From Delftia tsuruhatensis (GTDB lineage: Bacteria; Pseudomonadota; Gammaproteobacteria; Burkholderiales; Burkholderiaceae_C), in the NCBI RefSeq assembly GCF_903815225.1, contig NZ_LR813084.1:724501-788500 (forward strand): a stretch of DNA of 64,000 nucleotides. Direction: 5' to 3'. Position 1 is the stretch's first letter. Each line of letters opens with the position of its first letter. The notes beneath the pieces were generated by a model that saw only the letters and a list, made by a program, of their open reading frames with translations, had not been told where the DNA came from and did not search any database. Below are positions 18,032-26,153 of the stretch, one piece after another. The position numbers were made by a program, and so were the translations under genes.

Positions 18032-18077
18032 CTAGGAATAGTCCTATTAATTCCGATTTTTATAGGACTATTCCTAG
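18032..18077. promoter_or_regulatory. Long inverted repeat containing two BvgA-like palindromes upstream of pilin B
   Basis: CTAGGAATAGTCCTAT (18032-18047) and ATAGGACTATTCCTAG (18062-18077) are perfect 16-bp complements with a 14-base spacer. Each arm also contains its own palindrome of the form TAGGA-N4-TCCTA, at 18033-18046 and 18063-18076, with centres exactly 30 bp apart. A weaker copy starts at 18001 (TAGGACAAATTCTG), and TGAGGATTCCTCA lies at 17976-17988. The phasing suggests a regulator binding in tandem on one DNA face. The remaining bases between 17706 and 18135 hold no gene. Confidence 0.65.
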
Positions 18078-18135
18078 TTCACGGGGCTGTGGGGCCCCGC
18101 CAGGCGCGCATTCCCCGGTGCGCCATTGCCAGGAA

Positions 18136-18402
18136 TCAGGGCGCCAGGGGCGCTTCGTGCCGGGCGGAGGCACCCCAGTCGTTGAGGCTGTGGAAGATCA
18201 CGGTGCCGGCGGCCAGGGCGCGGCCATCGACGCCTTGCACGGGGAAGGCGGCCGAGCCGCCCGGCAGCACATGGCCGGCGCCGGCTTCGAAGACGCTGCC
18301 GCCCGCCTTCAGGTCCACACCCCCAAGGTTGACGACATAGGGCGTGGGGTTGGTGGCCTGGCTCACTTGAATGTGATTCTTCCGCCCATGCTGCGCATGG
18401 GC
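18136..18402 (-). pseudogene. 3' remnant of a fimbrial chaperone gene
   Basis: On the minus strand this encodes only the C-terminal domain of a PapD-like chaperone: NPTPYVVNLGGVDLKAGG, GAGHVLPGGSAAFPV and FHSLNDWGASARHEAPLAP. These match YVVNLGHLSL, GHVLPG and LNDWG of the complete chaperones nearby. The N-terminal immunoglobulin domain, the signal peptide and the RTRIKL region are absent, and the bases upstream show no recognisable continuation. It lies between operons B and C and ends 59 bases before the long inverted repeat upstream of pilin B. It indicates a lost or rearranged fourth fimbrial unit. Confidence 0.8.
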
Positions 18403-18962
18403 GCCTTGCATTGCTGCGAAGCCGAAAGGGCTGGGCATGCCTGTCTTCTGTGCCATATTCATCATTTCATTTCATTTCTTTCGGAATTGCCGTGGAAAAG
18501 GCGTGTCCATACTCCATGCCATGGAGCAGGTCCAGTGCTGTCGACTGTAATTTCCATGACTCAGTGGCCTGCCTCCTTGCTCACGCCCATGAAATACGCT
18601 GTTGAGCAAGTCTTCGGTGCAATGGATTGAAGAAAAAATGTGAATTTTGATTTTTCCGTTTTCGATGGATGCGAGTAATGAATTTATGCCTATGCCCAAG
18701 GCAACAGGCCGCTATTGCGCAAACCCTATGCGGTGTGCCAGTGGCCCTCTGGAGGGCGAGAGAGCGGGGGGAAGGAGGCGGCACAGGGCCGCCAGGGGAC
18801 GCGCAGCATGCGGTGCCGTGCACCGTGGTCACGGCATGGGCTGGACAACGAGAGGGGGAAGGCCGCCAGGGTGCGGTATTCCTGGGGCGGGGAGGAGTGC
18901 GTGGGGCTTCGCCGCTCCCCGGGTTCAGGCACGGCGAGTGCCGTGCGAGGCCATGGCCGCCT
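18403..18962. other. Stretch without a recognisable gene
   Basis: No open frame here has a plausible start, product or homology that I can recognise. The part near 18460-18480 has repeated CATTTCATTT-like sequence, similar to that in front of fimbrial subunit starts, and may be decayed leader sequence. The GC-rich part from 18760 holds only short out-of-frame openings. Confidence 0.4.
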
Positions 18963-20051
18963 TTACTGGTAGCTCATCGTGAAGATGGCCTGCGCATAGA
19001 CCTTGCCGGCCTTGATGGGAACGCCCGTCTTCACGTAGCCTGCCTTCAGGGGGATGGTGAACTCGGTGGTGCCCGGGGCCTGGTTGATCTTTCCGGCTTC
19101 CCATTGATTGGTAGTGCCGGCTGCGCTGGATGCGGGACCAAAGCCCAGTATGGTGTTGTCTGCCTTCATGATATGCAGGCCAATACCTTCGGCGAGTTTT
19201 TCACCTGGAATCTGGCTGGTTTTCTGCAATGTTAATACCTTGCCGAAATTGTTGGCCTGGTTCGCATCCGTCAAGGTGACGAATGCGCGCGTGGCGGTGC
19301 CGCGGTCGCCACCTGAGCAGTTGAGCTTGATGTTGAAACTCTTGGTTCTGGCGGGTACGACACCGGCCTGGCCCACTTCCGATGCGTTGATCTTCTCCAG
19401 ATCGACCGATTGACGGCTATTGGCCACACTGCACGTGGGGACTCTGGGGGTGACTGCTATATCAGTGCTGAAACTGAATTCAATCAAGGGGTCTCCGCTG
19501 ACTGCATTATTTTCGCGGTAATACATGAAGGCTCCTCTTAAAAATCCAGGAGCAGTGATGTCGCCTGTCTTGACAAGTGTGATGGTGATGGGGATGTTTA
19601 CATACCATGTCATGTTTCCTTGAATGTTGCCTCCTTTGTAAGGCATATAGCTTGCTATCGCTCCTGCCATATGTATTACCACGCCGATTCCATTCATGGA
19701 TGTGCGGAAAACACTTTTGGTTCCCATGCCATGAACCATCATTTCTGTTGGAGTTCCAATTCCAGATATATGGAGTGGAACTCCTGGGTAGGAAGTGGAG
19801 CATTTTGAAGAGACGTTGCTGACGTTCATGGTGCCTGTAATAGATTCGCCAATCGGTTGACCGTCAACGTAGTCCCCCGGGTTGAAGGATGGTATGGCGC
19901 TGAGACCATTGATGCTTGCCTTGATGAAATTGACTTCAACGCCGTTTTGGTAATTGGTACATGATTTTGCAAAAACTTTGAAATTCACCGTGCTGCATAG
20001 TAGAAATATTGCAGCCAAGGTGGTCAATTTGCTGAGTTTTATATTTTTCAT
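18963..20051 (-). CDS. Fimbrial tip adhesin of operon C (two-domain)
   Basis: This 362-residue secreted protein begins MKNIKLSKLTTLAAIFLLCS and is cleaved after about FKVFA. A binding domain of roughly 190 residues ends near LIEFSFSTDIAV. A pilin-like domain then starts at PTCSVANSRQSVDLEKI and ends KAGYVKTGVPIKAGKVYAQA followed by IFTMSYQ, the usual subunit edge strand. The N-terminal coding sequence (19450-20050) is strikingly AT-rich compared with the usher beside it. It is the last gene of operon C and follows the usher by 110 bases, with a small inverted repeat in between. The target receptor is unknown. Confidence 0.8.
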   Translation of the reverse strand: MKNIKLSKLTTLAAIFLLCSTVNFKVFAKSCTNYQNGVEVNFIKASINGLSAIPSFNPGDYVDGQPIGESITGTMNVSNVSSKCSTSYPGVPLHISGIGTPTEMMVHGMGTKSVFRTSMNGIGVVIHMAGAIASYMPYKGGNIQGNMTWYVNIPITITLVKTGDITAPGFLRGAFMYYRENNAVSGDPLIEFSFSTDIAVTPRVPTCSVANSRQSVDLEKINASEVGQAGVVPARTKSFNIKLNCSGGDRGTATRAFVTLTDANQANNFGKVLTLQKTSQIPGEKLAEGIGLHIMKADNTILGFGPASSAAGTTNQWEAGKINQAPGTTEFTIPLKAGYVKTGVPIKAGKVYAQAIFTMSYQ

Positions 20052-20070
20052 GGTATGGATGTATTAATTT

Positions 20071-20091
20071 TCATGCTAAGAATTAGCATGA
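20071..20091. other. 9-bp inverted repeat between usher C and adhesin C
   Basis: TCATGCTAA and TTAGCATGA are perfect complements separated by GAA, 20 bases upstream of the adhesin C start. No T-run follows on the minus strand. It could be an intercistronic hairpin that tunes the amount of tip adhesin relative to usher, or a protein site. Confidence 0.45.
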
Positions 20092-20161
20092 TTTGAAGGT
20101 GGTGAGATTCATCAAAAATTTAAAGCGCCTAACATGTTCTGGGTGCCACTGCCATTTGTTG

Positions 20162-23119
20162 TCATGACCTGCTGCCCAGGGTTGCAGCAACGGTGGCAGC
20201 ATCAGCCACCCTGTCCTTGCCCAGTGCGGCCAGCGTGCGCTCGATCTTCAGATCACGCTTGCCTTCGGCCTGCGGGGACTGTCGCTGCGCGTCGGCCACC
20301 GGTGGGCGCGGCTTGCCGGCTGGGCCCGCGCTCTGCTCGGGCACCAGCACGCGCACCGTGGTGCTGAGCTTGAGGCCGGCCAGCAGGCGTGTGCGTTCCT
20401 CCACGGGGGCGGTCGCTGGTGCGGTCACGAGGGCGGGCGCCGTGAGGGCGGCCAGCGTGGGCGTGGCCACGGCGGCCGTGGGCTGGCGCTGGGGCTTGGC
20501 CTTGGCGTACTGGATGTTGCCGGTGCAAGGCAGGTGCAGGCTGGTCATGGACGAGGTGTCCGCGCCGCGCTGCCTGTCGGGCAAGGCATAGGCGAGGTCG
20601 CAACTGGCCTGGCCGTCCGGCGTTTCCCATTTCACCTGCAACCGACCCTGGTCGGCCAGGCCGCGCGCCAGCAGCTTGCCGGCCTGGCCGACGATGGCCA
20701 GGTCCTGGCCCTTGTCGTCAGACACCGTGGCGCCGAAGGGGATGGGCGTGCCGTCGGGCTGCGTGGCGTTGATCACGGCCGAGCGGCTGTAGCTGGTCTT
20801 GAAGACCAGCAGGGGCACGGCACCGGCCACGGGGGCCACGCGCTGGGAGGTTTCATGCAGCTCGACGTCGGTGGACAGGCCCTTAGGGTCGATGGAGACC
20901 TCGTTCATGGCATAAGGCGTCAGGTTGGGTACCACGGCATAGCCACGCGAATCGATCTTGACGCCCGAGGCGTTGCCGATGCTGGCGCCCTCGGCATCCT
21001 TGGCCTGGACGATGGCGAAGGTCTCCCCCACCGGCTGCGACAGCGTGACGCCCCCCGGGTGGGCGACGACGGCGCCGCGCGCACCGGCCGAGAACTGGCG
21101 GTAGCCCGATCCCGCGCTGACGCTGCTGGACAGCTCGGCATACCGGCTGCGGTAGGAGGCGTTGGCGCTGGCATCGACGCGCGTGCCCGCGGCGCTGTAG
21201 GGGCCGTTGGTGGTGCTTTCGTAGTTGCCGCTGAGCCCGTAGTACAGATCGTTGTTCTCACCCAGCGAGCCCGACAGGCTGGCCATGGCCCGGCTGCGGC
21301 CCTGGGAGTCGCGGCTGAGGTTGCTGGACAGCGTGGCCGGCCGCTCGTTGCCGCCCAGCGGAATGGACAGGCCCGCGTACAGCAGGGTGCTGGACAGGCC
21401 GTTGGCATCGCGCTGGCGCGTGGCGGACAGGTTGTAGGAGAGGTTGCGCAAGGAGTTGCCGTAGCCGATGGTGTAGTCGTTGCTGGCACCCTGGCCGTTC
21501 CAGTAGCGCGTGGTCGCCGCGACGAAGCTGAGGTAGCCGCCGCCCGTGCCGAATTGCTGGCTGAGGTTCAGCGATGCGCGGTTGCGGGGCCGGCTCAGGC
21601 TCAGCGATGGGGCGTTGACCAGCGCCTGGTCCTGCGCCCTCAGCGCGTCGTTGAGGCTGAAGAAGCCGTTGGTGGAATAGCGGTAGGCGGCCAGCGAGAC
21701 ATTGGTTCCCGTGGCGGCGAAGCTCTTGGCGTAGCTGGCCCGCAGGCTCTGGCCCGAGTAGGATTTTTCGCCCGGGATGCGCGTGGTGGCGTGCGTCAGG
21801 TCGGTGCCGAAGGCACCCCATTCGGTGTTGAACACCAGGCCGATCATGGGAGCGAAGTAGCCCTTGGCGATGCTGGCACCACCGTAGCCGGTCAGCGCGT
21901 TGGTGAAGCCGTACTGCCAGGTGGCCTGGGCCATGAAGGGCGAGCTGTTGGGCAGGTGGCGCACCACGCCGCCGGTGAGGCTGTAGCGGTGCTTGCCTTC
22001 GCGCAGCGACAGGGGCACGGCGGCATAGGGCACGGCGAAGCGGCGCACGGAGCCGTCGGCCTCGGTGATGCTGACCTGCAGGTCGCCGCCATAGCCCGTG
22101 GGGTAGAGGTCGTCAATGACGAAGGGGCCGGGCGCGACCGTGGTCTCGTACAGTTTCATGCCGTTCTGCATGATGGTCACGCGGGCGTTGGAGTTGGCCA
22201 CGCCGCGCACCACGGGCGCGAAGCCGCGCTGCGACTCGGGCAGCATGCGGTCGTCCGAATGCAGGCGCAGGCCCCGGAAGGAGACGGAGTCCAGCAGGTC
22301 GCCGCCCGTGTAGCTGTCGCCGATGACCATCTGCGAGGACCAGTCGGGCAGGTCGCGCTGCACGTAGGTGGCAATGTTCTGGTAGCTTTTGCCGCCCTGG
22401 TCGTTCCAGCTGAAGGAGCCGTTGTGGCGCAGGTGCCAGCGGTCCAAGTTGAAGCCGCCGTTGATGCCCAGGTAGCCCTGCGTGCTGTTGCTGCCGTTGC
22501 CGTTGCGCGAGTGGTAGGTGTTGAGGTTGTAGCCGAGCAGGCCCATGGGCACGCCCGCGTCCCATTGGTCGGGACTGACGTAGCCGCGCGCCTGGCGGCG
22601 CATGGCCATCTGGGGAATGGCCAGGTCCAGGCGCAGGCTGTCGAAGTCGAAGTGCGAGGAGGCGCCAGCCACGATGTCGCCGATCTGGGTGCAGGCGCCG
22701 CCGTCGGCCAGCCGGGCCAGGGCGGCCTCGGGCAGGGCCGCCATGTCGACGCCGCTGGCCGCGATCAAGTCCTTGGCGAAGCAGGGCTGCGCATCGGTCT
22801 TGCCCGCCATGGCCTTGAACTGCACTTCGCGCCGGCCCATCCAGTTGCCGTTGACGTAGATGTCGGTGCTGTACGGGCCGGGCTGGACGACGTTGCCCCG
22901 CGCGAAACGCGACAGGTCCACGGCCTGGCCGCCATGCAGGAAGCGGCTGTCGAACTCCAGCCGGTCGGGAATGGCGAGCGGTTTTTGCGGAGGGGTCAGC
23001 CCGGCCTGCAGGGCCTGTGTCTCGTTTTGCCAGCAGGCCAGACTGGACACGATCAGTACGTAGATCGGCTTGCGCTTGTGGTGGCCCATCGACAGGGGCC
23101 TGGTGCCTTGCTGTTTCAT
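20162..23119 (-). CDS. Outer-membrane fimbrial usher of operon C
   Basis: This 985-residue FimD/PapC-type usher starts at 23119 (MKQQGTRPLSMGHHKRKPIY). The N-terminal domain has LEFDSRFLHGGQAVDLSRFA, and the body has LLGYNLNTYHSRNGNGS, LPESQRGFAPVVRGVA and APGPFVIDDLYPTGYGGDL. It is more diverged from ushers A and B than those are from each other. The usual domain ends at HLPCTG. A Pro/Ala/Thr-rich tail of about 120 residues follows, containing LKLSTTVRVL and KIERTLAALGK, recognisably related to the tails on the other two ushers. It lies between chaperone C and adhesin C. Confidence 0.95.
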   Translation of the reverse strand: MKQQGTRPLSMGHHKRKPIYVLIVSSLACWQNETQALQAGLTPPQKPLAIPDRLEFDSRFLHGGQAVDLSRFARGNVVQPGPYSTDIYVNGNWMGRREVQFKAMAGKTDAQPCFAKDLIAASGVDMAALPEAALARLADGGACTQIGDIVAGASSHFDFDSLRLDLAIPQMAMRRQARGYVSPDQWDAGVPMGLLGYNLNTYHSRNGNGSNSTQGYLGINGGFNLDRWHLRHNGSFSWNDQGGKSYQNIATYVQRDLPDWSSQMVIGDSYTGGDLLDSVSFRGLRLHSDDRMLPESQRGFAPVVRGVANSNARVTIMQNGMKLYETTVAPGPFVIDDLYPTGYGGDLQVSITEADGSVRRFAVPYAAVPLSLREGKHRYSLTGGVVRHLPNSSPFMAQATWQYGFTNALTGYGGASIAKGYFAPMIGLVFNTEWGAFGTDLTHATTRIPGEKSYSGQSLRASYAKSFAATGTNVSLAAYRYSTNGFFSLNDALRAQDQALVNAPSLSLSRPRNRASLNLSQQFGTGGGYLSFVAATTRYWNGQGASNDYTIGYGNSLRNLSYNLSATRQRDANGLSSTLLYAGLSIPLGGNERPATLSSNLSRDSQGRSRAMASLSGSLGENNDLYYGLSGNYESTTNGPYSAAGTRVDASANASYRSRYAELSSSVSAGSGYRQFSAGARGAVVAHPGGVTLSQPVGETFAIVQAKDAEGASIGNASGVKIDSRGYAVVPNLTPYAMNEVSIDPKGLSTDVELHETSQRVAPVAGAVPLLVFKTSYSRSAVINATQPDGTPIPFGATVSDDKGQDLAIVGQAGKLLARGLADQGRLQVKWETPDGQASCDLAYALPDRQRGADTSSMTSLHLPCTGNIQYAKAKPQRQPTAAVATPTLAALTAPALVTAPATAPVEERTRLLAGLKLSTTVRVLVPEQSAGPAGKPRPPVADAQRQSPQAEGKRDLKIERTLAALGKDRVADAATVAATLGSRS

Positions 23120-23227
23120 GTTCAGTGGTCTCTCATGAAGATCCGGCGGTTGCCCTGGAGTGGAGGTCGCTTGCAGGCAGGGTGCGGGTGGAAGGGGCGA
23201 TGCGCCGGCTGAAGGGCCGGTGCGCCG

Positions 23228-23971
23228 TCATCTGGCAAGAGGGGCTTCGTGCGACTGGCCGCCGCCCCAGTCGTTGATGGCGGTGAACTTCACCGTGCCG
23301 CCACGCAGGCCGGTGCTGGCGCTTTCCGGCAGTGGAAAGTCGGCGGTCTGGCCGGGCAGGACGTGGCCGGCGCCCGCGTTGGCGCTGTGGCCGCCGGACT
23401 CCAGCGCGATATCGCCGAGGTTGACGATGAAGGGCGTGCCGTTGCGGGCCTGCAGGGCCAGCCGGCCGTCGGCCTGGGTCCGCAGGCTCCATTGCAATTG
23501 CGCGGGGGCGTCGAGGGCCGTGCCCTGCAGGCCCTTGGGCCGGTAGATGAGCTTGATGCGGGTGCGGAAGGCGAATTGCAGACTGTTGGCGTCTTCTTCG
23601 TCCTGCGCCTTGGGCGGCACGTCGAGCACGTTGAGCCAGAACAGGGACTCCCTGTCGGTGGGCAGGGGCTCGCCCGAATGGATGATGCGAAGGGTCTGCC
23701 CTTTCCTGGGCTCCATGCGGAAGAGACTGGGCGTCATGACAAAAGGCACGCTGACGTTTTGCAGCGAGGCCGTGCTGTCGCCCTTGTCCAGCCAGGCTTG
23801 CACCACGGCCGGCAAATCGCCCGAATTCGTGATCTGCAGGGTGGCTTCCTTTTCGGAAGCCGGAAAAATGATGCGTGTCCCGGAAAGAACGACGCTTGCC
23901 TGGGCCAGGGCGCAAAGCAATAGGAAGGGCAGGGCCATGAAGGCCCGGCATAGATGGCGTATCGCCGGCAT
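23228..23971 (-). CDS. Periplasmic PapD-like fimbrial chaperone of operon C
   Basis: This 247-residue chaperone has a signal peptide MPAIRHLCRAFMALPFLLLC ending ALAQA. The N-terminal immunoglobulin domain shows GTRIIFPASEKEATLQITN and a proline-rich FVMTPSLFRMEPRKGQTLRI, followed by LFWLNVLDVPP and FRTRIKLIYRPKGLQG. The second domain contains FIVNLGDIALESGG and GHVLPGQTADFPL and ends NDWGGGQSHEAPLAR. The short loop before RTRIKL indicates the FGS subclass. It is the second gene of operon C, 91 bases after pilin C and 108 bases before the usher. Confidence 0.93.
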   Translation of the reverse strand: MPAIRHLCRAFMALPFLLLCALAQASVVLSGTRIIFPASEKEATLQITNSGDLPAVVQAWLDKGDSTASLQNVSVPFVMTPSLFRMEPRKGQTLRIIHSGEPLPTDRESLFWLNVLDVPPKAQDEEDANSLQFAFRTRIKLIYRPKGLQGTALDAPAQLQWSLRTQADGRLALQARNGTPFIVNLGDIALESGGHSANAGAGHVLPGQTADFPLPESASTGLRGGTVKFTAINDWGGGQSHEAPLAR

Positions 23972-24062
23972 GGGAAATCTTTCAAGAAGAGGGAGGGTTT
24001 GATTCGCCAGTGCCCGGAGGGCGCGCCATCAGCCTCGATGGACTGTTGGCGCGCTTGCCGGT

Positions 24063-24623
24063 TTAGGGGTAGGTCAGCGAATAGGTCACGGAGGTGATCA
24101 GCGTGCCGGGAGTGACGGTTTCACCCGTTCCCACATATTCTGCGGAGTAATGCAGAACTGCTTCGCCGGTGGTTTTATTGATGTCCACGAATTGCGACTT
24201 CTGGTCTGCCTGCTGGGCACCGATCTTGATGTGCTCATACTTGTCATTCAGAAGAGCGATTTCCACACCCTTCGCCGAGCCGGAGCCGGCGGTCAGTCGG
24301 CCGGTGACGGGATTCACGAAGGCGCCGTTTTCGAAATCCAGGCCCACTTGAGCGGGGGAGCCGCCAGTGCCGCACTTGGTGATCTTCACGTGGAAGGCCT
24401 TGCGGCCGCCGGTGCTGCCAGCATCCTTCAGCTGCGTGGCAGACATCTTCTGCAGGTCGAGCTTCTTGAAGGAGTTGGCCACGTCGATCTCGCAGGTGGA
24501 GGTGATGACCTCGCCCGTGAAATCGATCTTGCCGCTGGTCACCGCGGTTTGTGCTTGGGCAGCGCCCAGGGCCAGGATGGAGGCGATGGCGATGGAGGCC
24601 TTCAGTGCGATTTTCTTTTGCAT
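24063..24623 (-). CDS. Major fimbrial subunit (pilin) of operon C
   Basis: This 186-residue pilin has a signal peptide MQKKIALKASIAIASILALG ending AAQAQ. The mature part begins SGKIDFTGEVITSTCEID and has the expected cysteine pair (STCEID and KITKCGTGG). It ends LITSVTYSLTYP, the alternating edge strand with terminal Tyr-Pro. Its sequence differs considerably from pilins A and B apart from the leader and the disulfide loop, so the three fimbrial shafts are probably antigenically distinct. It is the first gene of operon C, with an operator-like palindrome about 320 bases upstream. Confidence 0.93.
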   Translation of the reverse strand: MQKKIALKASIAIASILALGAAQAQTAVTSGKIDFTGEVITSTCEIDVANSFKKLDLQKMSATQLKDAGSTGGRKAFHVKITKCGTGGSPAQVGLDFENGAFVNPVTGRLTAGSGSAKGVEIALLNDKYEHIKIGAQQADQKSQFVDINKTTGEAVLHYSAEYVGTGETVTPGTLITSVTYSLTYP

Positions 24624-24943
24624 TGCGATTGCTTTCGGTTGATGGAAATGGGTAGAAATCGGAAATACCCGTGCATCAGGTGATTTTCCGAAGTGTCAGT
24701 GGATGGCCGCTGTTGATGGAGAGGTCAGTGTTTCATCTGTGTTGCATGAATACCCCGTTTTTCCTGAGTTGATGAGAATGGGCAGTTCATCTGGATTGAC
24801 TGCCATGCATTGGAGTGTTTTTGAAAACCATGTCGATGCTCTTTTCGATGAGTTGAAGAGCTATTTCTGATTCATTCCAGAGAATTAGAAAACATTGACA
24901 TGATGGAAGGTCGCTATCATGCAATGCTGCTGAAATAAATGGC

Positions 24944-24957
24944 TAAGAATCTTCTTA
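24944..24957. promoter_or_regulatory. Palindromic operator upstream of pilin C
   Basis: TAAGAATCTTCTTA is a head-to-head pair of heptads (ATTCTTA inverted, then CTTCTTA), in the same layout as the sites upstream of pilins A and B. The first arm fits (A/T)TTC(C/T)TA exactly and the second differs at one base. It lies in an AT-rich 650-base gap (24624-25272) between the pilin C start and the end of the next gene. That gap holds no gene and probably contains the operon C promoter and a long leader. Confidence 0.6.
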
Positions 24958-25272
24958 AATGACCTGATGTGCCAATTGCTGGCTGTCATTGAGGCTGGTA
25001 GATGGCTTCTGAATGGGATGCCTGGAAATGGGCGTGCCGGATGGCCGAATGCGGTGGCAATGCCCAGGCCACTGCCGGTGTCCAGTCGGAATGCGGGTGC
25101 GTGCGGTGCCACGGGTAGGACGGGCGGCGTGGCCCTGCCCGGCGGCAGGTGCACCGGGGCGTGGGAGGGGAAGGGGGGGAATGTGGCCCGTCATCGCGGC
25201 GAGGGATGGCGGGCCTGTCGCCGCCGCTGGGCACGGCAGGATGGGGCTGGAGCGCGCCTGGGCGCTTGCGGG

Positions 25273-26067
25273 TCAGGCCCGGGCCAGCAGGTGCCGGGTC
25301 AGCTCGACGAAGCCGTCGCCACGTTCGGCCTGGGTCACGTGGCGCGGCAGATGGGCCAATTGGGGCACGAAGCGCGCGATGTTGGCCACGCCCACGCTGT
25401 GGGGCATGTGCTGGAACATGAGCTGGTCGTTGGTGGAGTCGCCGATGTAGACCCAGCGGTCCAGCGTGGCATCCAGATCCAGGTCGAACAGGGTGCGCAC
25501 GATCCAGCGCGCGCCTTCGAGCTTGTTGTGGGCGCCGAACCAGCCATTGATGTGGATGGAGCTGACGGTGGCGTTCATGCCGGCGGCCTGCATGATGGCC
25601 ACGCAGCGGTCGATGTCCTGCAGGGGCATCCGGGTGAACTCGCTGTGGTCCACGGCGATGTCGCATTCGCGCCCTGCCGAGTCGGTGGCGCGCAGCGCGC
25701 CGGGCACCGTGGCCTCGATCTCGGCCAGCACCTGCTGCATGCGTGCGTAGTTGGCGGCACGGGTGGCCTCATCCTGCTGGTAGAGCCTGTCCAGGCCGCC
25801 CTGGGCATTGCGCCTCAGGGCCACGGCGCCGTTTTCGGCCACGATGGCATCCACGGGCCAGGCCTGGGCGAAGGGTTCGCTCCAGCCCACGGGGCGGCCG
25901 GTGATGGGCACCACGCGCAGGCCGGCCGCCTTGAGCTGGCCAATGGCATCCACGACATGGTCGGGCACCACGCCCTCGGTGGTCAGGGTGTCATCGATGT
26001 CGGTGAGGATGCCCAGGGGCGAGGCGGGAGGGGTCCAGAGGGATAGCGGCTGGAGTGTTGTGGGCAC
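25273..26067 (-). CDS. HAD-superfamily phosphatase (type IIB)
   Basis: This is a haloacid-dehalogenase-type hydrolase of about 264 residues, probably a sugar phosphatase. Motif I is LTDIDDTLTTEG with the nucleophile aspartate. The following PITGRPVGWSEPFA and VAENGAVAL are typical of HAD-IIB phosphatases, and motif IV is YIGDSTNDQLMF near the C-terminus. The substrate is not clear; mannosyl-phosphoglycerate or trehalose phosphate type substrates are possible. The start is uncertain. No ATG lies between the terminator upstream and motif I, so GTG at 26067 or TTG at 26076 is most likely, and neither has a clear ribosome site. A terminator stem ends only 8-17 bases before these starts. Confidence 0.75.
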   Translation of the reverse strand: MPTTLQPLSLWTPPASPLGILTDIDDTLTTEGVVPDHVVDAIGQLKAAGLRVVPITGRPVGWSEPFAQAWPVDAIVAENGAVALRRNAQGGLDRLYQQDEATRAANYARMQQVLAEIEATVPGALRATDSAGRECDIAVDHSEFTRMPLQDIDRCVAIMQAAGMNATVSSIHINGWFGAHNKLEGARWIVRTLFDLDLDATLDRWVYIGDSTNDQLMFQHMPHSVGVANIARFVPQLAHLPRHVTQAERGDGFVELTRHLLARA

Positions 26068-26075
26068 GGTCGTCA

Positions 26076-26102
26076 AAATGCAAAAGCCGCCCGAGGCGGC
26101 TT
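26076..26102 (-). terminator. Intrinsic terminator after the secreted hydrolase gene
   Basis: On the minus strand AAGCCGCC, loop TCG and GGCGGCTT form an 8-bp stem followed by TTGCATTTT. It lies about 50 bases after the stop of the gene at 26154-28034 and directly in front of the HAD phosphatase start. Confidence 0.8.
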
Positions 26103-26153
26103 GGGAGAAGGGGTTGGCCTTGCGCGCACGCAAACGCGCGCAAGGGCTCCATC

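Noticed and set aside
18032-18077. Long inverted repeat as an intrinsic terminator
   Set aside because: The stem is AT-rich, lacks a proper T-run on either strand, and contains two internal operator-like palindromes. A regulatory role is more likely.
20534-23212. Open frame of about 890 codons opposite usher C
   Set aside because: It is an antisense shadow of the usher, with no ribosome site and no family similarity.
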